Notes: generated from the sequence alone by a model not told the origin. 64,000 bases of DNA from Cyclaneusma minus (GCA_037179335.1 JAKZHN010000005.1:1302001-1366000), one strand, 5' to 3'; counted from the stretch's first letter, positions 10,517-22,804 are shown. Made by a program: numbers and translations.

Positions 10517-12687
10517 TCATGAGATGTGTGGCACATAGTTCGACCAGGTCGAAAGTTGATATGCCCCTGCTGGCAAAAAGCAAAGATTGATAAAACTCTC
10601 TACAACAAGATACCCCTTAGCCAGGATGCAGCTCAAAACTAGGAGACACATAACAAAGACCGTAAAAGCCCTTATTGCTTGAATATAGAGCCACAGCGTT
10701 CTTTGTAACTTGGTCTGCCTTTTTAATGAATCCGCGAAATGATGTAATATGCGGGCTGCGTGCCAAAGTCCGTAAAATATCATTAGAGACACCATCATAT
10801 CGATGACAGACAGACGCCACAGCGTTCTCTCGATCGGATAACGGAATGCACCGTTCCATGCCAGAGCGTGTAAGCTTCCGTAGACCAAAATAGCGATATA
10901 AGAACCCAAGTAGGGGAGCGGCGTTGCTTCTTTGAGTTTTGTACCGAAAGATTCTGCCCCCTGGGGAATCCATGGCGTATTCTTCACGTGTGGCACCAGA
11001 AGACGTTCCCCCTTAGAAGATTCCACAGATGAGCTAGAAATTCCAAGTGTATGGATCAAGGCCGACGCCTTCCTCCAGCGGTTGGTATCGATGTCGCTCA
11101 GTGTGATAGTGTCCATAGACTCGACATTACCCAGTGTTCTAGAGGCATACATCGATCTGTGGTCGAATAGTATTGTCGCTTTTTTCAAGCCGTGCCAATG
11201 CTGTGTCTTGGCCAGATCGTCTCGCAGAGTGAAGATTGTCCCAGCTAGGTTTCGACCGGCAGATAGGACTTTATCAGGTTTGGTGACAGTTTCAAATCTT
11301 GGTGGAATCAAACCAGCACTGTCTAGAGAATTGTGGGCCATAACAGAATCGCCTGTTCTCGTTTCCTCTGCGCGATCAAACATTCGAATGAGGGAGAACT
11401 CCGACGCCCGGTTTGCGTTCTTTATTATATCATCCACCGGTTGCAGACATAGGATAGTATCCGGTAAGTACGGTAATCTCTTCCTATCAGAAACCATCCA
11501 CATGTAGGCGCATATCTCATGCATCTCTGGACCCTTGATTAAGGTCGGCTCCGCGATGTCGAGCGGTTTGTGCCACCACATCGCATATATGAGGAGAGTA
11601 CAGCAGCTGTGACCAAAAACATTCAGTTCAAGGAGACTAATAGGCAGGTTCTGAGCCATTCGGACGATACACTGGACGCAGAACCATATTGCTTGGCTGC
11701 AGACGAGGAATTTTGCAAGGTCGCTTGCTTTGCTCTTGTCTTGGATATCTTCGGATGATAGTTGTGGAAGTATGTTTGGCTTCACGCGTATTATGAATTC
11801 GAGCCCGTCAGGCGAGATGATCTGTCTAGTTTGTCCCGGTGGAAGGAATTGGTCTCGTTCCTTCAAGTCTGAAGTATCGAATGCAAAGCCACCCATGGCG
11901 GCGTAGAAAGCGTGGGTCATCTTCCAGAGGTAGGGGTCATCGCCGACCTGTTGCTCGTCGTCCTGTTCCTCAAAGTCATCTTCCCCGGGGTCCTCTTCCT
12001 CGGGGTTATGTTCCTCTGGGTCTTGTTGCCGTGGATCCTGTTGCCCTGGGCCCTGTTCCTCGCGGTCTTGTCTCTCGGGGTCTTGTCTCTCGGGGTCTTG
12101 TCTCTCGGGGTCTTGTCTCTCGGGCTTCTGTTCCTCGGGGTCCTGTTGCTCGAGGTTCTGTTCCTCGGGTTTTTGCTCCTCGGGATCCTGTTTCTCGAGG
12201 TCCTGTTCCTCGGTGATGGTTAATGGATGACTAAATGGAAAGGAAGACTTCGTCCACAAAAGTAGCGGTAGTAACATACCTTTTCATCTGCTGGTACGAC
12301 ATCCTTCCTTCTAAAGCATTCAACCAGCAACATGAGAGCCTTTCCCGTCTCCTTTACAGCATTTCCCATCTTCGTGAAAACGCTTTCCCCGCTCTCCGGT
12401 TTCCACTTCGGCGGAATTCGATCCAATAACTGACTGGCGACTCTTCGCTGCTGCCATGCCCCAAAAGCCACCATCTCTGGCGCGAGCAAACCAACTACCA
12501 AAAGTCCAGCTTTTCTAACTGTGTGATCAAACGTTCTTCCATGCTCTGGGATGTTCAAGTGGACCGCAGTCCAGACGCATAGTGACATTGTGACAAGACA
12601 TGTTGAAAGGATACTGTATGTACCTCGAGTTGTGGGTTCGGGGACCCAGTTGAAAGTAGCGTTACTTGAACCAAAGTTGATGAACAT
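10517..12687 (-). CDS. Orphan multi-pass membrane protein with acidic/glutamine pentapeptide repeats
   Basis: Two exons: 12687-12280 and 12202-10517; 697 residues. The 77-bp intron uses donor GTATGT and an acceptor after an ATTAAC branch-like site. Exon 1 has the block VPEPTTRGTYSILSTCLVTM and then WTAVHLNIPEH. Exon 2 opens with about 20 repeats of the type [E/R]QDPE, encoded by a 15-bp minisatellite at about 12000-12200. It continues with DKSKASDLAKFLVCSQAIWF, LPISLLELNVFGH, and three or four hydrophobic segments near the C-terminus. The layout matches a large, uncharacterised family of Pezizomycotina membrane proteins, which I know only as hypothetical. A further 5' exon is possible. The number of repeats probably varies between strains. 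No function can be given. Confidence 0.75.
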
Positions 12688-13246
12688 ACCGAGTCTGTTT
12701 CAAATTTTGGAGGAAGATTGTACCCGCAAATATGCCCATCATGGCGAAAGAGTGCCCAGCGACTCGCTCCATCTTATATGTTCGCGGTTGTGGGGGCCAT
12801 AACCGCAGCCTCGTGGGGAAGGATTGGTCATTCGTTAACCCCCTGTCAAAATTTCAGCGCGGGCAACTTGCAAGGGTCGGCCCAGCCCGTCGGGTTGGAT
12901 CGATCTTTTTCTTTGGTTTGGACTTTGGGTCAGGGGTCCGACCTGAATCAAAAGCCAATTCATGGGTTAATCTAAGAAAGAATCCAGACGAATGCCAAAT
13001 TCTGAAGTCGAACCAGCTTGAATTACTGCCAGCCACGTGCAAGTGGATTGAATTCGGTGGAGCCGGGCTTTGCATCGTTGCTCTTTATCGTCGATACAGG
13101 GGTATATGTACAGCAATGGGGCTCGTCAAAGCGGACGACATCAATACAGAATGGTATTCAAGTTCTTACATTAACTATTTGAAGGATGAGGGGAGACTGC
13201 CCAAGGATTCGAGGAACCACGACCTATGACACCAGTTCTGTTCTCA
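12688..13246. other. Spacer between two minus-strand genes, nothing recognised
   Basis: A 166-codon open frame on the plus strand (12732-13229) has no motifs and no compositional bias, and is treated as chance. The segment holds the promoter of the membrane-protein gene and the P450 3' end. Confidence 0.5.
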
Positions 13247-14936
13247 CTATTCCCTCGGAATCATGCCAACTTTACATCCGTACAAACTAGCCATCGTCAG
13301 TGTCATTTTGTAGTTCAAAGCCCTACTGTCCCTGCTTTCAATCCCCCCAAACTCCTGTAGCAACCTCACAATCGTGTAGCTTGCTTCTGTCAACGCAAAC
13401 TGTTGTCCAATACAGATCCTTGGGCCGCCGTTAAACGGCAAATACTCCCTATTCAAAATTAGCACATGTTCATCCACGCCACTCTTCTCAGCCGCAACAG
13501 GTGTCAAAACTCACCAACCAACCCTCAATTTCTCCCATCTCTCAGGCTTAAACTCTTTCGCGTCCGGGCCGTAGATATCCTCGCGGCGATGCATCGAATA
13601 AACCACATACTGCACAATCCATCCCTTAGGGATAAGCACCGGAGAAGTGCCATCCGGACCGCCACCCCGAGGAATTATCGTGCGTTTGTTGACAAGACGG
13701 CTGTTAACCGGAAGGATAGGATACAGACGTAGTGTTTCATTGAGGACCCAGCGCAAATATTGCATTCCTTTGAGTTGTTCATATCCCGGTTTCTGCCCAC
13801 CAAGCTGATCAATCTCCTGCTTTAGGTTCTGAAAGACGTCGGGACGACGTGCCAGGGTGTAGAAAACGAAAGATAGTAGACCGGCAGTTGTGTCGCGACC
13901 TGCGAGAAGGATGCTGAGGATTTCATTACGTAGCTGCAGAGGATCTTGGGTTGCTTTGGTGAGCTCGTGTGCAAAGACGTAGCGTTCTTCTTCAGTGGAT
14001 TGGCCATTCTTCTCTCGGGCATCTTGCATTTTCCGGTATTCTAGAGCTCGTTGGACGACTTGATCGACGAATTTGTGGACTCTTTGGACTGCCGCCTTGT
14101 ATTCGGGATCCCGGTGGAACATCCGGAAGGGACCTATGAGAACAAATTGGTTAGTAGCAGATCATTAACTGATTTCAAACCAGTTACTTACCAAGATCCA
14201 TCTTCCTTACGATGCCTCGTTGAGCGGTATCAAAGTCTTTGACAAGCTGAACCATCTGCTTTTCCGAACCTTGGAAATCGCCGACACTTTCTCCGCACAG
14301 AAACTCCATGGCGGTATGGAAGGTCAAGCCGTAGAAGAGGGGTGCCAAGTCAACAGTGGTTCCGTTGCGTGGAATTTTTGAAATAAGTTGTTGGATATGA
14401 GTTTCGAAAGTATCGAGATTCGCGACTTGAGCTCTCGTGAAGCTGGGTCTGACAAGAGCCTATATAGCGTGAGACAAACTTCAAAACGGCAAATCCTAAG
14501 ACTGGAGACTCACCCTCGAATGTTCCCATTTTTCTCCGTCGGTAGTAAAGATGCCACTACCAAGAAGATCTCCGATAGTAGTAATTCTCCCACCCACCTC
14601 ATAATCTTTGAAGTTAACAGCAAGAACAGCCTTGATATTCTCCGGGTCCATCGTGGCAATGACGTTCATGTCCAAAAACCTGTGATACCAAGTGCTACCC
14701 ATCATCTGAAATTCTCGCGCGAGAGTTTGCATGAAGTTGTTGTTCTTGGATTCCCGGTACATCTCTCGAACATGGCCAATCCCGAGGAGTCGCTCCGACT
14801 GCGGAAACTTCTTGACGGGTTTGCAGCCATGGGTTTTTGCGAATTGCCAGTCTCCGATCTTGGTGAGGGTGGTCTTGACGAGGTGGTAGGCAATGTAGCA
14901 GCTGAACAGCGCAAGTAAGAGTGAGTAGAAGGCCAT
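13247..14936 (-). CDS. Cytochrome P450, CYP52-like (alkane / fatty-acid omega-hydroxylase type)
   Basis: Four exons: 14936-14514, 14459-14192, 14133-13515, 13448-13247; 503 residues, full length for the family. An N-terminal membrane anchor (MAFYSLLLALFSCYIAYHL) targets it to the ER. Visible P450 landmarks are the I-helix AGRDTTAG, the K-helix ETLR, FKPERW, and the haem-binding loop FNGGPRICIGQQFAL with the thiolate Cys. The haem loop and the QPGYEQLKGMQYLRWVLNETL-like region resemble CYP52/CYP539 proteins, which hydroxylate n-alkanes and long-chain fatty acids at the omega end using a CPR partner. No reductase or other alkane gene is nearby. The substrate is inferred from family resemblance only. 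Confidence 0.92.
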
Positions 14937-15898
14937 GTTTCCGGCCTATGTGGAGAGTGTAGAACGAAGTATGGAATTGAGCTTTGGCGAACTGGTAGTA
15001 TTTTTTTTTAGGTATGCGGCAAAGGGAGATATAGGAGTTATATGTGTTTTCTCCTCCGCCCGACTTGTAAAGCTGACGACCGTTGACGTCGACCGTGGCT
15101 GCCTATTCAGCCGCTCGGGAAAAGTAGGACTGTCGCTCGGTTCTCGTGGGCCCATTGCTCGTGTTGCGTATCTCAAATCTTGAATTTCCAACAGACACGT
15201 CGTTTACCATTTACTAACTCGATTGATTGGCCAATCTGTAGAACAGTAGGCAGGGGATAAGAACATGTAGAATTGGCTGAGGAGCTCCTGTGAGCTCCTC
15301 GGAGGCTATATCTACTCCTGGTGTGACTTGCGACAGGGCTCCACACCCGGCTCCACCTTCTGCCGGGGCCGGGCTTGGCACCGGACCGGCCACCCTGCAA
15401 CACAATCACTCGTCTTGTGACCTTGCAGCCCCCAAATGTGTAGCCTCACGGCGCGGCTGTGTAGATACTGCGTTAGCAGTGGTCAGGATACGAGACGACG
15501 GCCTATCCGAACACCAATTTAATAATATGCTCCTCGTCGGCTAGCTGCCGTATTGTGCTACTCGAGTACCCCTCGGTCGCTTCCGCCCTCTCCTCCTAGA
15601 TTACTAGATAGTTCACAGATGTACTAGAACCCATTTGAAACGCGAGATGATCTGAACAGCTTAGTTCTTGACATAAGTAGTACTAAGAACTCATCGACTT
15701 GTATTGTGACCGAGCATCCCCCTTCCCAACAGCAACGCCCCCATGTCCAGCTCCAAGGGGTATAATGTACCTAAAGCATCCAGATAGCGCCACCCAGCAG
15801 ATTGAATAACAATGTATGTCGTACCAAAAAACAACAATTTGCAGTGGAGATCAGCGAAAGTCGGCGCGGAGCCGCAGCCAAGTGTCCCCCATGTCCAA
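14937..15898. other. Intergenic spacer, P450 promoter and DMC1 3' flank
   Basis: About 960 bp without a supported gene. A GC-rich stretch (15290-15420) contains an incidental open frame with no motifs. A 78-codon minus-strand frame overlapping the DMC1 3' end (15691-15927) is also unsupported. Confidence 0.5.
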
Positions 15899-17617
15899 TC
15901 AGACCTTCTCAGGATCATTGATACCACCGGTAGTGATAATGTAAGTAGCCTCTTTCTCAGGACAATCTAAGAAGCATCAGCAACTTGCACAACATAATCC
16001 GAGGCAATCTTGCTCAACTCACCAGGAGAATCAACAATCTTGGCCACTCGCTCCTCACCACGGCCCTTGCGAAGCAAAAGTCTGGTAGTTGAAGCATGGG
16101 CCAGGATATGGCCACCAACGGGCTTCCTGCCATCGGCACCTGCAAACAGGGCACTAGCTCCTGGATCGGACTGTACTTGGTTCGTCTGTATCGGGTCAGT
16201 CAGTCCCAGCAGCGGCGCTTTATTGTGGTCTGCAAGGTCTTACCATCAGAACGCAGATATTGAACTCTTCAGCCATGTGCGTAAGCTTCGTCAGGAACTG
16301 GCCCAGCTTTTGCTGACGCTCGGAAAGCTCACCGCGGCCGGTGTAGTCGACGCGGAAGCAGGCCATGACGCTGTCGACGATGAGGAGGCGGTATTCGTTC
16401 GTGGCAAAAGAGGAGGCGAGGGAGTCAAGGAGCTCTACTTGGTGCTGCGGGACTGTCAGTGACTTGGAAGCCGGACTAGATAACTCTTAGACTTACCTCG
16501 CTATTGAGGCAGCGAGCATAGGAGATGTTCTCCAGAGCCTGTTCGCCATCGACTACAGGAATCAGCGACGAAATTTTGACCGTCGTTGCTCAACGTCGAG
16601 CTTACCTCCAAAGCGCTCTGCAATTTGAGCAATTCTCTCCGGGCGAAAGGTTCCCTCTGTGTCTGGAAGAGCATTAGTCAGGGATATCAAGCGTCCGCTG
16701 CATCATATCTCACCAATGTAGGCCACCTTGCCCTCGGCTCCTCCCATGTCCTGTTTATCGTTATTCAATGAAAAGTTCGATTCAGTAGCACGGAGTCACT
16801 TACCCTGGGCAGCTGGGCAATGACAGACATTGTGTGTGACAGCTGAGTCTTACCACAGCCTATACAAGGATCAGTAAAAGGCGTGTATTGGCGGACATCG
16901 ACAGCGGTGACCGTGAATGACATGGAGGCTCGAAGGGATCAAGAACATGTCGAAACTTACGGAACTCGCCGTAGACCTCGCTGATACTCATCGTCTGGAA
17001 ACCACTGTCCAGCATTCGCATCAGCAAAAGCCCAAGATTGTTCAAATTGCAGTACTGCCACATACCCGTTCAGGATACTGTCAAGCTGCTTACTACCCGT
17101 AGCAATCCGGAAGCAGCGTTTCCGATCCTGACCCAGCTGGGCAGCTGTGATGAAGCCATTGGCATTCGGCTAACGGTAAATTTGTCAGTAAAACTAGCAC
17201 AGCAGTGGCGCCGATAAGAGCTAGGCATACCATCATCTTATGCGCAGCATCCTTGATCTTCTCGACCTTGATCTCCGAGAAGCCCTTGATCTTGAGAAGC
17301 TGTCTACGTGTAGTCGACAGAAGAGTCTGGTAACGGTGAGAAGAAGTTGTGCCGGGGAGCTAGCAGCGATTTGGTGAGAGACGCCTACCTCGACAGTGCA
17401 AATTCCAGCTCCTTTTAGCTTTAGGATGTCGGAGGCGGAGACGCCTGGTTGTGGTTAGGGTAACGGAAGAAGAGAAGGCATGAGAGCATCGGCTTACCAT
17501 GGGCTTGGATGTCGTCGATGTCGACGATGCGGTCCTAGAGCTGTTCAATAGCGGATCAGAGGACGGAACGAGCAGACTTACATCTTCGACCTCATCGGCG
17601 TGGACAGAGGCAGGCAT
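15899..17617 (-). CDS. DMC1: Meiotic recombinase DMC1 (RecA/Rad51 family)
   Basis: Thirteen exons: 17617-17582, 17534-17498, 17444-17399, 17336-17231, 17169-17066, 17004-16961, 16859-16804, 16750-16714, 16662-16606, 16552-16497, 16444-16244, 16185-16023, 15966-15899; 1011 nt, 336 residues, the usual DMC1 length. The N-terminal helix-hairpin-helix region contains TTRRQLLKIKGFSEIKVEK. Walker A is in GEFRCGKTQ and Walker B in LLIVDSVMACFRVDY. The diagnostic DMC1 loop is NQVQSDPGASALFAGADG followed by RKPVGGHILAHASTTR; Rad51 would have a different loop at this place. DMC1 forms nucleoprotein filaments for interhomologue strand exchange in meiosis, so a sexual cycle is indicated. Exons are very short (36-57 nt for most) and the introns number twelve. 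Confidence 0.96.
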
Positions 17618-17667
17618 CTTGGCTGCGATGCTTCAGTCTGTACGGTCTGGAAAACACATCGGAAGAG

Positions 17668-17943
17668 TCAGCTCAGAGGTGGAAGAGATGGTGACGACAG
17701 CAGAGCAGAGCATCTCAGAAGAGTTGCGGACCATGAGAGCAAGAAAGCAAGGGCAATGGGCAAGCAGATTCGCAGAAAGATGTCACCTCTATTGGTTCTC
17801 GGCCAAACGCTCTCGTCTTCAGCTCTGGGCATCCAACGCTCAAAAGCGCAGAATACGAGGCCTACAATCACAGCGAGCAGGATAATGATGAGGACAATCT
17901 CGGTGGGTGATAGCTGCTCAAGATTTTTGTTCAGGTCGGACAT
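17668..17943 (-). CDS. Small putative membrane protein upstream of DMC1
   Basis: An uninterrupted 91-codon frame starts MSDLNKNLEQLSPTEIVLII. It has one long hydrophobic segment (about residues 12-34), a polar middle and a second hydrophobic segment (about 57-80). It ends 51 bp before the DMC1 start on the same strand, so it could be an independent short gene, a long upstream ORF in the DMC1 leader, or chance. The codon content looks reasonable, but I recognise no family. Confidence 0.4.
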   Translation of the reverse strand: MSDLNKNLEQLSPTEIVLIIILLAVIVGLVFCAFERWMPRAEDESVWPRTNRGDIFLRICLPIALAFLLSWSATLLRCSALLSSPSLPPLS

Positions 17944-19268
17944 GGACAGGAGAATTGAGCTGTTTTGCAGAAGTACAAGTGGGATGAAGGAGAAAGGTAC
18001 GGATGGTGGATTTGCTGTTGCTGGGAAGAGAAGATGGCGGCCTGGGGAGTGCTTGAACGGGCGTAGTCTTCAACGCTAGAGGGCGAGGCACGTGACCCGT
18101 TCCCGTCTCAAACGCGCACCTCGACTTTCGCAGCATTGTCGCGTCGGGGATTCGGTACAAATGTCCTTTACTGAATACTGAATGGAAAGATTATCCAGAG
18201 ATTATCCAGACGAGGTGATCAAGTAAGGACTGAGAGAAAATAGCTTAGACCTGACTCTTGCTCACCTTGTCGACCCCAACATATAATGGACCTTGCGGGT
18301 TGCACTATCACAGGACAGGAATATATTCTGTAGACATAGAATGCCTGTTTGAACACGCCCGCTTCGGCTAGATTCCTGCTCATGCAGACTGACGATGCCA
18401 ATGGTCACTTGATGTCCATTTTAGGGCTCATTGCTTTGCCGTACTCCGGCGTCGACAGCATCTTAATGCCAAGCCATCCAAATCTGGTTCCGGGCAGTAA
18501 CTAAGGTAGCAGGAGACACTAGCCAGCCACCTCAGCGCGCCCACAAATTTTTCTCTCTTCTTCCCAACAACAATAATCCACTTCACTTCACTTCACACTT
18601 CACACACCACATCGCATCGCACAACGCGCGTCACAACATCTTCACATCCTCATCCTCCAGCTAGGATGAGGGCCAAATCCAGACTTGGATGCTCAAAATG
18701 CTCGAGAACGAAAGACTCGGCATGGATTGGCTCTTGCAACATCACCGCTATCGAAAGGCCATCCGAGGCTGACCCCGTCTTCTTCCATCACCGCTCACTC
18801 CCAGTCATCTTCTCTTTGCTCTACCTCCGGGCCTCCTCCTCCATTCCTGAGCCTCCCCTCATGGCTACCTTCTCTTCAAACTTCCGTGTGGACTTGCGTC
18901 CTGCCGACTCTGCTGCTCGCGCAGGAAGCCTCTGCTTCTAGTCTGAGGTCCGGGACCATAGGAAATGACGCACTCATAATGTCGTAAAGGTGTCAGGGTA
19001 TCTGTCTGACTGGAAACTTTTGTCGGGTAGCGGGAACCGATGCCGAACACGATCGAAAGGGATCCGAGACCGCGCGCCGAATGGACCAAGAAATTGCCGA
19101 ACGCCGTATTGCCAAGGAGCTTTATCTCGATCCGTATCCGGTATTGCAAAGATGGAAAGCAGAGATGAGATTACGCATCCAATTAGAGAAAGAAAGCCGA
19201 TATTGAGGTCATTATGCGCAGCCCTGAGAAGATCGGCCAAACTCGGGTCTCCACGCTTCCACACTCCT
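17944..19268. other. Interval with weak hints of a small plus-strand gene
   Basis: A CT/AC-rich leader-like tract (18540-18660) is followed by short frames: one at about 18690 reading MLKMLENERLGMDWLLQHHR, and one at 19081 reading MDQEIAERRIAKELYLDPYP to a stop before 19210. A candidate intron (about 18979-19025, GTAAAG...GGTAG) does not join these two frames in phase. I therefore do not call a gene. A small two-exon gene convergent with the zinc-knuckle gene remains possible. Confidence 0.25.
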
Positions 19269-20131
19269 CTACGCAACGGGGGCGATAGGAGCCGCAGCAG
19301 GAACAGAAGAAGTCAGGTCGCTTTCCACCTGCATTTCGCCATTGGTCTTGGTGGGGCAGTCGCGGGAGATGTGTCCAGCCTCACCGCACTGGTAGCAGGT
19401 CTTGCCAACAGTGTTAAGAGGTCCGCCGTTAGGAGCAGTGCAGTCGCGGGAAATGTGGCCGAGCTTGCCGCAAGCATAGCACTTCATGGCCTGAGCCTGG
19501 CAGTCGCGAGCAAAGTGGTTGGGGCCACCGCACTTGTAGCAGGTAGCAGGACGAGGACCTCCTTGGAAACCGCCACCACGAGGGAAACCGCCAAAGCCAC
19601 CACGTCCAACGGGACCTCCACGACCGGCACCAGCCATAGCACCGGCTGGGTTGGGGCAAGCGCGCTAGATCAATGTCAGTCAACCGCTATTATCCCCCAG
19701 GAAACAGTTTCCAACATACGGCAAGATGGCCCTGTTGACCGCAAGTGTAGCAGCGACCGCTGGTACCAGCACCGCTCAGGCGCAGGGTGGGGCAGTCAGC
19801 CTGCACATGTCCAAGGCCCTGGCAGTGGTAGCATTGCTTAGCCTCGGTGGTGCGAGGCAGAGGGCAGCCGTTGGACTCGTGACCTATGATTGATGGTCAG
19901 TATGTTCGATGGGATGGATGCCCAAGGGTGTCGCGGTATCGGAAATCGGGAGGACAGCGAAGTGCTTACCAGGTTGCTTGCCTGGGGAGTAGGTTAGCAG
20001 GCGCTTTCAAGGAGGAGGAAAGAGGGCTGGGACTCACAGTTGTAGCAGAGGCGCTCAGCGGAAGAGCAAACCTCGGCGTAGTGGCCGACGTTGCCGCACT
20101 TGTAGCAGGCACGGCGGGAAAGAGAAGCCAT
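19269..20131 (-). CDS. GIS2: Zinc-knuckle nucleic-acid-binding protein, GIS2/Byr3/CNBP type
   Basis: Four exons: 20131-20038, 19981-19970, 19883-19720, 19664-19269; 666 nt, 221 residues. Exon 2 is only 12 nt (it completes the second knuckle, KQPG). Seven CCHC knuckles are visible, including CYKCGNVGHYAEVC, CYNCKQPGHESNGC, CYHCQGLGHVQADC and CYTCGQQGHLARAC; after an RGG-rich linker come CYKCGGPNHFARDC, CYACGKLGHISRDC and CYQCGEAGHISRDC. Seven knuckles plus the RGG linker fits GIS2 of yeast and CNBP of animals, which bind mRNA and single-stranded DNA and act in translation and stress granules. The start at MASLSRRACYKCG matches the family. An in-frame ATG at 20221 would add 30 residues. Confidence 0.93.
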
Positions 20132-22804
20132 TTCGTCGAGTTCGAGTTGGCGCGCAACGGTAATGTACCTGTTCTCCTGCGGGTTGAAGAGCGCAGCGTT
20201 AGCCTTGAATTCGCGGACCATGGTGGCGGGTCGTGTTAGATGTGGTTGAGTGGCGGTGCGGATACGGGTCGAGCCGCAGGCTATGAAGAGCAGGGCGGGT
20301 TGAGCGCGTCGTGACCAGACATGGCAGCTCAGTGTGAAGGACCATCTTTGGCGTGTGTGCCCAAGCGGAAGTTGCGTGGTGCGCAAATTGGACCTCGCCG
20401 GCGCCCCGCCAGCAAATTTGAGGGCAGGAGACGTCACAGAGGTGAGGGTGCTGGGGGAACGGGGGGCACTCACTTGGGGAAATGCGGATTTGCTTGCTTC
20501 TTCTTCTTCCGACGCTCGGCCAAACCTTTCTCCTTCCTTCTTCCCCTTTCCTTCCAACGGTTACGATGAAAACAAAGGATTGCGATGTTGCAATGGCGGA
20601 GTAGATGATGGAGAAAATTGGAACGCGACACAGCACTGTGAAGTACACTGTAAATGGCGGCCCGAGCGCTATTGGCGCTAGAGTCACACTAGCACATGAT
20701 TCGCCCGAGCCTGCTATGAATAATGACTCTTGGCGCGATTTGCTGCCCAAACCTCAATCGTGGCTCTCGACCCTCGGACAGACACGGCAAGGAATGCACA
20801 CTAGCACACCTCAGTGTCACCACAGAATTCCACGCATTATTCGACCACGGTTCTCGAATTTCTTAGCACAAATCAGACATCGCGTGCAGAATGAAAGATT
20901 CATGATGATTACATGTAACATATATAATCCTGGAGCCGCCACGCTGTCTCCCCGAGCGTGTCTAGAAGGGACTCACAACCCTCAAGTGCTACTATGATTG
21001 CCGAGGGGAGATGTTCAGAACTGGTACTTACCCGCCCGTAACCGCCTGCCGAGCCAGAGGAATGGGAAAGCTTGGTAGTCCAAGTAGTTACTAAGTACTG
21101 AGGGGAAATGCCTTTTATCTATGTACATAGACTATCATTGCTGCAAACATCTGATCAGGGTCCATATCCGATTTCATCCCTTCTATGGCTTCTGCTAGCA
21201 AACTTTTCAGGGTCTCGTGGTATCATGCTACCATCACTCGGATTGATCAGCCTTAGGGAATTGGTCTCTCGGATTTCGGATTTCGGAGACCATATCAAAT
21301 GTCTCAAAATGTTATGGAAGGGTGTCAGATGTTAATATTGAAGTGTACCAAATGCGTCCAAACCAGAAACCGTGGGTATCAAATGCCTCAATATTACCAG
21401 TCAATCCTATACTTATCTGTGCCAAGCTTTCAATGGTCATAGAAGAACCACTGCGTCGGTGAAGGGAGTAGCCCAATGGGCTGTCAGTTCACCAGTATAT
21501 GTCTCCGATACTGGATCATTCGATCCGAGTTCCTTTTCCTTCAGAAATCTTGATACTATATTGAAGTAGCTATTTTATTTTTACGGTGGCTGACTTAGAC
21601 AGTAGCACAGAATCAGCAGCTACCTAGCTCACTGCTCCATAGCCAATGCTCAAGTAATACTTTACTGAGTTAGCATGATATTGATAGGAGCAGATCAACT
21701 CTCAACTATCAAATTGACAAGTTCTAGATTCCTAAGTCAAGGACTCAAGAATCCGAGATTAGTTAGGATGATCGGATCAGCAGTTGGCTCATTGCTCAAT
21801 GCTCAAGCAAGATGGAGGATGAACAAGATCAGACCAGGTATCAGATTCCGACTTCCGAGTTCCTAAATCAAAGAACTGAATTAGTTTATAGTTATTGATA
21901 GACTGATTCAAGTGGACGGGAGTTTATCAACTGTCAACTGTCAAACCATGGAACTTAATAGTAGCATAACTAGGTACCTAGCTAGATTCAACGCAAATCA
22001 ATAAAGCTTGTAGTTGAGGTTTGCAAGCATACTGTAGGTACTATTAGAGCAAGATATATTAAAGGTTGGAACAACCCATCAAGGGATGTCGTCAACGATA
22101 GCGCCGCGGACTCGGAGTGCGGCCCTACTTACTGCAGCCATTTAGTCACCAAGGGAAAATAGGAGTACCTCTACCAACTACCACCAAATCAGGACTATCA
22201 GATCAGACAGGTATCCTACTATGTTCATTATTTCTCTAGAGATAATGTCACTGACTAGGTATATCGTAGTCATCTCGCTCTGACTGACTGCCGGCGTCCA
22301 ACTCCCAGTCACTGCCTCAAACCCCACACTAACAAAGCTTTTACTACCGTCACCGTTGCAAATACCCGCTGACATCGTCAACTGAGCCCCCTGATTTCAG
22401 GGGAACCATCAATCCAGGACATAGCAATCCAAAGCCATGCCGCAAGACTGGAAAATGCCTCGAATATTGCATTGTATTCTTCAAATTACATGGGCTGCCT
22501 AAACCCCTTCGACCCGGCCAATGGCACCAAACTACAATAAAACCATGCCATCAATCAAAAACGCCCAGATCCGTGCTCTCCCTCCTAGAGGATGCATGTA
22601 AAACTCCTCCAAAATAGAACTCCAAGAAATGCTGCAGTTGTGGCAGAACGCTCATGTGTATCGCTCGCTCGTCGCTCAAGTGCAAGAATCTCAACTCGAT
22701 CGGACCCCTGAACGCCTTGCAGAGTTATCCCCGTGACTGACAAACAACGGGATCATGTGAAACCATATCCGTAACTCTCAAATCCTCGGATAAAGCGCAC
22801 AAGC
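20132..22804. other. 2.6-kb gene-free interval
   Basis: The first 400 bp are the zinc-knuckle gene promoter, with a conspicuous CTTC-rich tract at about 20500-20545. From about 20700 to 22750 no coding sequence is supported. The part 21600-21970 contains loosely repeated words (for example AATGCTCAAG twice and TTCCTAA(G/A)TCAA twice), as if an old duplication had decayed. Confidence 0.5.

Noticed and set aside
12203..12279. Reading the [E/R]QDPE protein as starting in its second exon
   Set aside because: The upstream exon 12687-12280 carries conserved blocks of the same fungal family and splices in phase.
12732..13229. 166-codon plus-strand open frame between the membrane protein and the P450
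   Set aside because: No motif, no signal or membrane pattern, and no plausible homologue in mind; it overlaps promoter and 3'-flank DNA.
15899..17617. RAD51 instead of DMC1
   Set aside because: The loop NQVQSDPGASALFAGADG and the 336-residue length are DMC1 features; Rad51 has a different loop and a longer N-terminus.
18990..19841. 284-codon plus-strand frame across the zinc-knuckle gene
   Set aside because: It is the antisense shadow of the CCHC exons; the real coding strand is minus with seven intact knuckles.
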